DNA from: Neckera pumila | Lineage: Eukaryota > Streptophyta > Bryopsida > Hypnales > Neckeraceae | Direction of reading: 5' to 3' | Assembly (NCBI GenBank): GCA_963969595.1 | Contig: OZ018416.1 | Coordinates: 14,276,065-14,340,064 of the forward strand | Length of the DNA stretch: 64,000 bases | Shown here: in pieces, positions 56,737-64,000 of the stretch | Numbering within the stretch: the stretch's first letter is position 1 | How the letters are laid out: every line of letters begins with the position of its first letter | Translations under genes and position numbers: made by a program | Notes under the pieces: model-generated | Told to the model about the DNA's origin: nothing | The model's input: only the letters and a program-made list of their open reading frames with translations | The model's database searches: none

Positions 56737-57365
56737 AACAATGAATAGTGATAACATCGCCCACACCCAGAGTCTATAACACAAAATGCAAGAAGAAGAA
56801 GACAATGTTACATGCATTAGCTGAAAGGGAATTAGAAATTATCCTAAGTGAATTGGAAGATCAAAATTGGATAAACGTCTGCCCAATTGACACTACAACG
56901 CATATAAGCATGTACGCAATGAACAATCAATGTATCATTTAGTCAATCAATCAACAATCAACAATCAACAGTGACAACATCGCCCACGCCCAGAGTCTAA
57001 AACAAAAAACGCCCAAAAAAATGTTACATGCATTAGCTGAAAGAGAACTAGAATGGATCCCAAGTGAATTGGAAGATCAAGATTGGATAAACGTCTGCAC
57101 AATCGATACTATAACGCGTATAAGCATATACGCAATGAATAGTCAATGAATCAATGAATCAATCAATTAACAATGAACAGTGACAACATCGCCCACATCC
57201 AGAGTCTAAAACCGAAAACAAAAAAACAAAAAAAGAAAATGTTACATGCATTAGCTGAAAGAGAATTAGAAATTATCCTAAGTGAATTGGAAGATCAAAA
57301 TTGGATAAATGTCTGCTCAATCGACATTACAATGCATATAAGCATGTACGCAAGGAATTTCACTA
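56737..57365 (+). repeat. About 210-bp tandem repeat, three units
   Basis: ACATCGCCCAC occurs at 56,753, 56,976 and 57,185. Each unit contains ATGTTACATGCATTAGCTGA, then TGAATTGGAAGATCAA and GGATAAACGTCTGC. Each can encode MLHALAEREL, LSELEDQNWINVC. Spacer lengths vary by a simple CAATCAAT expansion. Confidence 0.85.
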
Positions 57366-57577
57366 TAGAAATCTAGCAGGAAGGTCCAGAGACAAGTGTT
57401 GTGAAGATTGATTTCGGAGAAACACCTGCAACATTGAGTATTCGACGCTTGAGACCATATACGCAAAACAAATTCACTGAGTATGAATCCGGCAGAAAGG
57501 TGCATACCGCAAGGAGATTTGAGCCGAAGTTGTAACCCACGACCTAGCGAGCCAAGAGTATGGAATAAGGAAGCTGA

Positions 57578-57958
57578 ATGAATAGAAGACTTCAAAACCT
57601 CCGAGACGAAGCTGCTCCAACTACATCAATATGCGGCAGAGCGGCGGCAAAGACAAGATTAGAGAGCAAGAAGCACAAAGCACAAACATTGAGAGAAAGG
57701 ACGAAGGTACTGCAAATGGACAACAGTACAAGTGATGGAAGAAAGTGGACCAGAACTTGGAAAACCTTAGAGGGAAAAGAGACGCGGCAGACTCGAACGG
57801 TCTCCTCGAAGCGCAGTCCTCATCATTGGGAATCCGTGTCCAACTGCAAAAGTGGGCATTTGAAGAAGAAAATATTCTCATTGCTTGGGAAATTAAATGG
57901 AAAGGTGCCATACCAGTATCCAACTAAAGTTCCGCCTCCATACCCTGACATTAAATGA
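57578..57958 (+). CDS. Unassigned frame downstream of the tandem repeat
   Basis: A 126-codon frame (MNRRLQNLRDEAAPTT ...), Lys/Arg/Ser-rich, ends at TAA 57,956. No domain recognised. The region is less AT-rich than its surroundings (57,360-57,960) and has competing frames, one with single TAG/TGA stops (DLASQEYGIRKLNE ... IAWEIKWKGAIPV). It may be a decayed transposon exon. Confidence 0.2.
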   Translation: MNRRLQNLRDEAAPTTSICGRAAAKTRLESKKHKAQTLRERTKVLQMDNSTSDGRKWTRTWKTLEGKETRQTRTVSSKRSPHHWESVSNCKSGHLKKKIFSLLGKLNGKVPYQYPTKVPPPYPDIK

Positions 57959-58139
57959 TAAGTTGTAACCACATGTTTAATAGGCTGTCCTAATTGTAGG
58001 ATTCTGTCACTGTCCAGAAATGGACGTTTATTTCTTTAAAGTAGGACAAGAATTTACAAAATAAATAAAAAAAAGGGTTGATAAAGACCGAATTTTATTA
58101 GCTAACATTGTATTTTTGTAGGGTTTTTTGGCTTCAATT

Positions 58140-58220
58140 TTTTCAGGGTTTAGGCTTTAGGATTTAGGGATTAGGACTTTAGGGTATAGGGTTTAGGATT
58201 TAGGATTTAGTGGATCTAGG
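58140..58220 (+). repeat. Degenerate telomere-like TTTAGGG array
   Basis: A run of TTTAGGG variants (GGTTTAGGC, TTTAGGATTTAGGGATTAGG, TTTAGGGTATAGGG, TTTAGGATTTAGG) about 80 bases long. It matches the plant telomere heptamer in decayed form; interstitial in position. Confidence 0.7.
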
Positions 58221-60110
58221 ATTCAGGGTTCCAAAGTTACATTGACTTATGAAGAATTTGCAATTCAACCTTACTATTAGTGATTATGTTTTCATCAATA
58301 CTTCACTTTACATGACAAATTGTAACCACATATTTAGGGGACTATGTTTTCACCAATACTATCATATTGAATACGAGTAAAAAAAATTTGAGAACACATT
58401 TTTGGACACATACAACCATAGGATGTACTAGTACATTGTTTTAAAAAGATGTAGAAAAGCATTTCAGAATTTTCCACCCTCTACATTACAAGATAATAGC
58501 GTTTGAACTGACAAGGATGCTTTCCTTGTCCGTGCAAAAAAACAAGGAGTTGCACTTCAGAAGGTCACATTTATACGAAAAGAAGTTATGGTGGTAATTT
58601 TTTGGATTCATTATTGAAGGCAAGTTGGCTACATGCTTGAAAATTTTCATCATTTGGAATTGTAGAACATATAGGAGAAAAAATTTGCCCAAGTTGCCCA
58701 AAGATCAAAGAAAAGTATTTATCATGCAATAAATTTTATCATGCAATAATTTTTTAAGCTTAATGTGAAATGCTATAAGAATTTATGGGCCTTAAAGCTA
58801 TTCCTCCAAAACATCTTGTGTGAAAATTTCAAAGAAAAGAAAAGAAAAATTCCATTCATTGTAATTTGCCCATAATCGCTACATTGCCAAAAAACGGTTT
58901 TTTGATTTTTTAGAGGTTAAACAATTTAAATGTTCATGACAAAGGCTTTCATGTTCAAGCAATTTTATAGTTCTCAATTCTATTTTGCATAAAAAAACTT
59001 CGAGAAAAATTACTATATTTCCAGTTTACTACACAAGTATTTAATTTCTATGTTTTAGAAAACATACATTTATTATGATGTTTAGGCTTTTAATAGATAT
59101 GAATGTTTAGGATCTAGGACAAATATCAAATGAGATCAAATGTAAAAGGTGCACGACCATTTGGAAGTAATCGTTGGTTGTTTTTGAAAGTAACACATAT
59201 TAAACAATAAAGACATAGGAACGTTGCATGTACGAGGAAAATTATTCATTAATATGTTCTAAGTTTTATTGGGAAGTAGGATGTAATTTTATTTTATTTT
59301 TTTGAATGAAGTGTTTTTAATGTATAAAAAATTTATATAATTATGACTAACCATTCTGTGTACTATAAATCATTCTTTGACTATAATCATTTTATGACTA
59401 TAATCATATTATGTATTGTAAATCTTTTGCAAGTGAAGAATCTAAACTTAATGGCAACATAGATGTGTAGATTTTTGTGAAGGATCTATTAAAAAATATT
59501 GAATTAGGAATGCACCAAATCATAGTTTACATATGTAATTTTATAAGATAATTGCACCTCTACTTTCACTGATTTTTTAGAATATAAGATTAATTATATC
59601 ACTCTCACTTTAGTTTGTAGGTCTAACTTCTAAGGGCAATTTTGTTATATCCAATGTCATTTTGAAAAGTTCATAAACCTCAATCAACAACTAAAAATCA
59701 ATAATTACCAAATGGATACCTTTCAAAGTGAATGCTGAACATATCAAAATTTCGAACTTGTATACAATGTATCATTCAAACATTGTGTTCATGACCATGT
59801 ATAATATTAATATTGGAATGTAGTGTTCTATATTCTAAGTACATTTTTGAAGAAGGAATTTCAGTTTTGTAACAGAACAAGGTGTGCTAAAATATATTAT
59901 GTATATTTTTTTAATAAAAAGCCCACATCAACTATTTTAATTTTTTTTTAATTTTTTGTTTTTTGGAATGTTATGCATGCCAAAGATACCAAAATTTGTG
60001 AAATAATACACAATGTATCAGTTAATGTGTTTAGAATTATATGTAATAATATTTGCAATGTTCTATAATCTAAGTCCATATTCTAAAGGAAGAATTTAAA
60101 ATTCGTACCA
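58221..60110. other. AT-rich non-coding region
   Basis: No supported gene. GTTCTATATTCTAAGT at 59,826 and GTTCTATAATCTAAGT at 60,061 begin similar segments, part of a local repeat family. Confidence 0.5.
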
Positions 60111-60115
60111 AACCC

Positions 60116-61902
60116 GGGGAGATCACTATCAGTTTTTTAGAAAACTACGTGAGTTAAAAGATAGGGTCTATTTAATTCAAAGCAAAGAAATTTTATATAA
60201 TGTGTAGGGCTACTATAGGGTCCATGAAATGCTACATACTCTCTTATATATAATTTAGGGTATAGAAAAACATCATGTAGTAGGAATTTTTATTAATAAG
60301 TTAGCCTTAATAAATAGAGGTTGTGCAAATGTTTTATAGTACGATGAGTATAGATGTGGACTAATAATTTCATGTAGATGATAAAATGGACATAGTCAAG
60401 AAAATCTACAATGAAGGGTGGTTGGTTGAAGTTGTGCCACAATACTGGTGGTGTATATAAAAAAAAAATTGAGTGTAAACGTAAAGCACTAACTATAAAT
60501 GGCAAAACTGTCACATTACACAAATAGGGAAGTTTACCTAATTATTTTAGTGGGTTCTATGAACTAATAAATGCACAACATGAGTATAGAATTTATAGTT
60601 TGTTTAATTTCATTCTTTGAAGCCATAAATGTTAAATACATTCATATTAAATGAAATGTTTATGGAATAGTTTCAATGGAGATTTTGAAGTGTTCAATGG
60701 TAAACTTGTTATTGACCCAAAAGATCAGAGGGTGTTTTGGAAGAAAAAAAGTACAAGACTGCCCATTTTTTATGCATTGTTCAAATTAAAAATTAATTAT
60801 TTTTTTTGAACTTCAACCATAAGTGTATTAAGCAAATAAGGCACTGTGTGGAATAAATTCAGCCCATTTGATCATGTAGATTGAAAGATTATAACGTTTG
60901 AAGCGAGGAAATTAACTTTATTTTATTCCTGCAAAATATAGCCAACAAACTTTGAAACCGCTTTGAGTAAAATTTTTTGCTCTATACAAAGATGAAGATT
61001 TTGGCCATTCATACATCTATGATGTCAGATTTACTCATGAAAAAGTTTAGAAGCAAATATAGAGTCTAGCTTACTCTAAATCAACATGCAATGTAAGGAG
61101 GTTAAGTGCATTAGCAATATTAATAGTAGTCATTTTTTGATGATTTCTTGTGCAATGAGGATTTTTAAAAAAAATCCAAATAGTAAAAATTAGAAACAAA
61201 AATTTGGAATACAATATGTGGGAAAAATTTTAAGAACTTTAACTTCATATATTGCAAGATAATAGGACTTGAAGTAGAAAAAATTGATTATTCTTGAAGC
61301 CATTCCAACATAGCTAAAAAAATTGATTCCTCTTAGTTTATGATTTGAGAATTAATTTTCTTTTTGGTAATTGTATTCTATATTTTATTAGTTACATACA
61401 TGCTAGATTTCAAAAGTTGAAGCATTTCTATAAAAAGTGCCTAAAAGATGCTTGAATTGCCTCGATTGCCAAAAAAATTCAAGGCAATATAACTTTAATT
61501 TGTTTTAGGTACTCACTTAAAAAAAAGTATATTTTCACTAAAGGTCCGGATCATGTCCACACCTTGTGTCAAAATTTTGTGAACAACCGACCGAAATTGA
61601 CTTTTTAAATCCTATCCAAGTTTTCCATTGTTCATTCAAAGGACAATTGGTCTTCTAGGCTTAAAAAATTCCACTTGGTCAATTGGACACTTAAATTTTA
61701 TATGTAAAATAGCCTCACTTAAAAAACCTTATAAACAAATTTACAAAAAACCATAGGGTGTTGAAAATATGCCCCTTGTAGCTTTTTATGTAAAAATACA
61801 GTCATCTTAAATACAATAATTAAGGTAAATAGCCCCACATCAAATACCCTCTTAACTCAGGTGTATACCTTAAATTACAAGGAGTGATCTCCCCGGGTTA
61901 CT
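60116..61902. mobile_element. Candidate non-autonomous TIR element
   Basis: ACCCGGGGAGATCACT at about 60,117 faces AGTGATCTCCCCGGGT at about 61,886-61,901, a 16-bp inverted repeat with weaker similarity inward (GAGTTAA motifs). The right flank (AAGGTGTGCTAGAATATA) and left flank (AAATTCGTACCA) both match the uninterrupted sequence at 59,826-59,935, which looks like a paralogous empty site. Interior is AT-rich without coding capacity. Confidence 0.5.
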
Positions 61903-64000
61903 GAATAAGGTGTGCTAGAATATAGTAAAGTTTTTTCTTAATAAAAACCCCTCATCAAATAGATCAAAAACTTTTTTCCCTTTGTTTCTTTGTAATGTCA
62001 AAAATTTGAAAGCACAGACAATTCAAACTTTGTAAATATATATTTCTTTATTATTGCGGGTTTTGGATTTAACCCCTAATTGTTCAAAGCACCATAATAT
62101 TGAATATTTCAAACTTCAAGGTTAAATAGCGTGAAGTTTAAAACCAAATTGTAATTTCCAACATAGGAATTTTTGAAAATTTTGTATTGAAGTTTAATGT
62201 ACCTTTACTATACTTAGGACATCCGATCATGAAATTGAATAACAATGACTTCTCTATACAAGATTTTGTGCAAGGATAATCATTTACTGTTGTGAGTTCT
62301 TCAAAATAAACCTCAAATACACCCAATCTTTCAAAAAAAATTACATTGACTTCAGTTATGAAGTAGTAGCAGGGTGATGATTTCAAGTATTACATAATTA
62401 AAATATTTTTGTTTCAATGAAGGGACCTCCTTTTTGAGAATGCAAAAGGCCCCTAGTCACTACATTGATTCTTTGATGATATTTGTTTAGGCATCAATTA
62501 TACCTCTGAGTTATACTCATCTAAAAGTGCCACTATCCATTAATTTTGAGCCATTTGTACTAATTTGGCCCTTGAATGGCCAACTTCATTCACCCCAAAC
62601 CACCCCAAGCTCTCAAACACAACTAATGGGAGTTGAAGCTTTTCCTTTTTTAAATATGGCCATCAATTAACCCCTAAGTAAACTGCTTGGTTGACCATAT
62701 CTAGTCGACCCAAATTTTGGGCTTGTTTATGTGTGGGTATTTAAATTTTTTTGATAGTTTAAAAATTTTATGTGTAGTATTGAAATTTATCTATTAAAGG
62801 CTTTTATTTATCATTGAAAACAACACACATTTGATTTTTTGAGAGGTCCTCAAGGCCATATATGTACCATTAGTAAAAGAGTAAAGCTTGCCAATTTCAC
62901 TTGATTTTGAGATCTTAAAAATAGTACTTATCCATTTGCTTTGAAAATAGTCCCATTAGAAAGAATAAAATGTTTACATGATTTTCACCATTGAAAATTT
63001 AAGCATGTAAGTACTGATGTGGATTTATTTGCAATTCCATTGGATCATGCACTAGATTAGTATAAAAATGTGTCGAAGAAATTTCAAAAACTTTGATAGC
63101 AAGGATTGCAAGATATTTACGATTCAAGTGCCCATTGGAATGAAGAAATTTGTTTTTTTGCACCTTGTCTGAATTGATTTTTAAGGCTTTGAATCTTTGT
63201 AGCTTAAAATTCTTAAGTTGCACACATTGAATTTTTTATTTTCTATTGAAAATTTGAGTTGAAAGTGTTGGACCAGAATTTCAAAAAAACTTGCTCATTT
63301 TTCATTTAAAAAAAAATTATTAAGTAGAAGTAGGGTTGATATTGAAGGAGAACTAAATCATAAATATCTCTAAGATGGAACCAAAAATCACCAATATCAA
63401 AGGTGAGATTGTTCTAGCAAGATAATTGAATTTCGTACAACTTTCTTTTGGAAAAAATGTGTAAATTGCATTCAAAAGTGAATCCTATAAGCTATTTTTT
63501 CAAGAAGATGCTTAGATTGCCCCAAAATAAGATTGTCCAAAACTTTCTCATCACTATTCCAATTATAAAAAGAATTGAATCTTTTGATGTCAACAAAAAT
63601 ATTTGTATGAGAAAAAAAATTTAAAAATTTTATTTAGGCTTTTTGTGATTTTTTTTATGATGACCAACAAACTCCATGTTGGACTTTGGGTGGCAAAACC
63701 TTTGCTTCTTAGAATTGATGGAAATAAAAGTTATATATTCACAAAATTGTTTCAATTTTCTATCTATAAAAGAAGCTCCAAAGAAAAAACCATAGGAGAC
63801 CATAGGATACCACCCAAAATCCATTTTGTCCCTCTTTATGTTCCTTGTAGGAACAATGGAAGTTAGGGGTTAAAATATTAGTCTCCAAAGCATGGCTAAA
63901 ATCTTCATCTATATATACTCCTTAACAAATCCAACCATCAAGCTTTTAGTTAACTTATTAGAATACCATCCTCTTAAAATTTTGGAATAAAAAACCATAC
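61903..64000. other. AT-rich non-coding region to the window end
   Basis: Only short frames under 90 residues, none with a recognisable domain. I see no RNA gene or ordered repeat. Confidence 0.5.

Noticed and set aside
58221..64000. Short frames of 60-90 residues in AT-rich DNA
   Set aside because: Length and composition are as expected by chance; none has a domain or conserved text.

Overview
The window looks like repeat-dense nuclear DNA of a land plant. Evidence: a CACTA (En/Spm) DNA transposon with a TNP2-type transposase and a CACTACAAGAAAAA terminus, Ty3/gypsy elements with plant-type PBS and PPT, GT-AG introns, AAACCCTA/TTTAGGG (telobox) motifs and C-to-T decay at CAG and CpG sites as left by plant cytosine methylation. 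I cannot name the species. No single-copy host gene, rRNA, tRNA, CRISPR array or prokaryotic operon is convincing; nearly everything is transposon, mostly nested and decayed.

Layout. (1) 0.4-3.4 kb, minus strand: decayed acidic protein ending in an FCP1-like (HAD) domain. (2) 3.4-14.25 kb, minus strand: two abutting fragments of one gypsy family (family A). One has gag, PBS and part of a 5' LTR; the other has gag, protease, RT, RNase H, integrase, PPT and a complete 3' LTR. (3) 14.25-21.54 kb: a plus-strand LTR of a second family (B), split by a minus-strand solo LTR of the same family with a near-perfect 5-bp target duplication. LTRs of both families carry a long protein frame. (4) 21.6-50.93 kb: right part of a CACTA element. 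Its minus-strand TnpA-like gene (three exons in consistent phase) ends in an FCP1-like domain; its plus-strand TNP2 gene is interrupted by a 16-kb TIR transposon (28,451-44,496) and by a 3.3-kb family A solo LTR (46,346-49,648). The CACTA right end sits in a plus-strand gypsy pol (50,932-51.8 kb); the left end is not visible. (5) 52.7-55.6 kb: decayed DUF7869-type DDE protein. (6) 55.97-58 kb: two tandem arrays and an unassigned frame. (7) 58-64 kb: AT-rich DNA with degenerate telomere-like repeats and one candidate non-autonomous transposon.

The most interesting object is the 16-kb element. It has 29-bp perfect terminal inverted repeats and a short target duplication whose removal restores the TNP2 reading frame. 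It carries two convergent genes: A, a coiled-coil/RING-like protein, and B, a DDE-type transposase. A and B share a homologous ~1.3-kb intron with the same 20-bp minisatellite in the same sense orientation. I recognise no named superfamily matching this combination.

Almost every conserved frame is broken by in-frame stops, mainly TAG. Paralogue pairs inside the window show directly that TAG replaces CAG or TGG, so these are decaying copies, not evidence of a changed genetic code.
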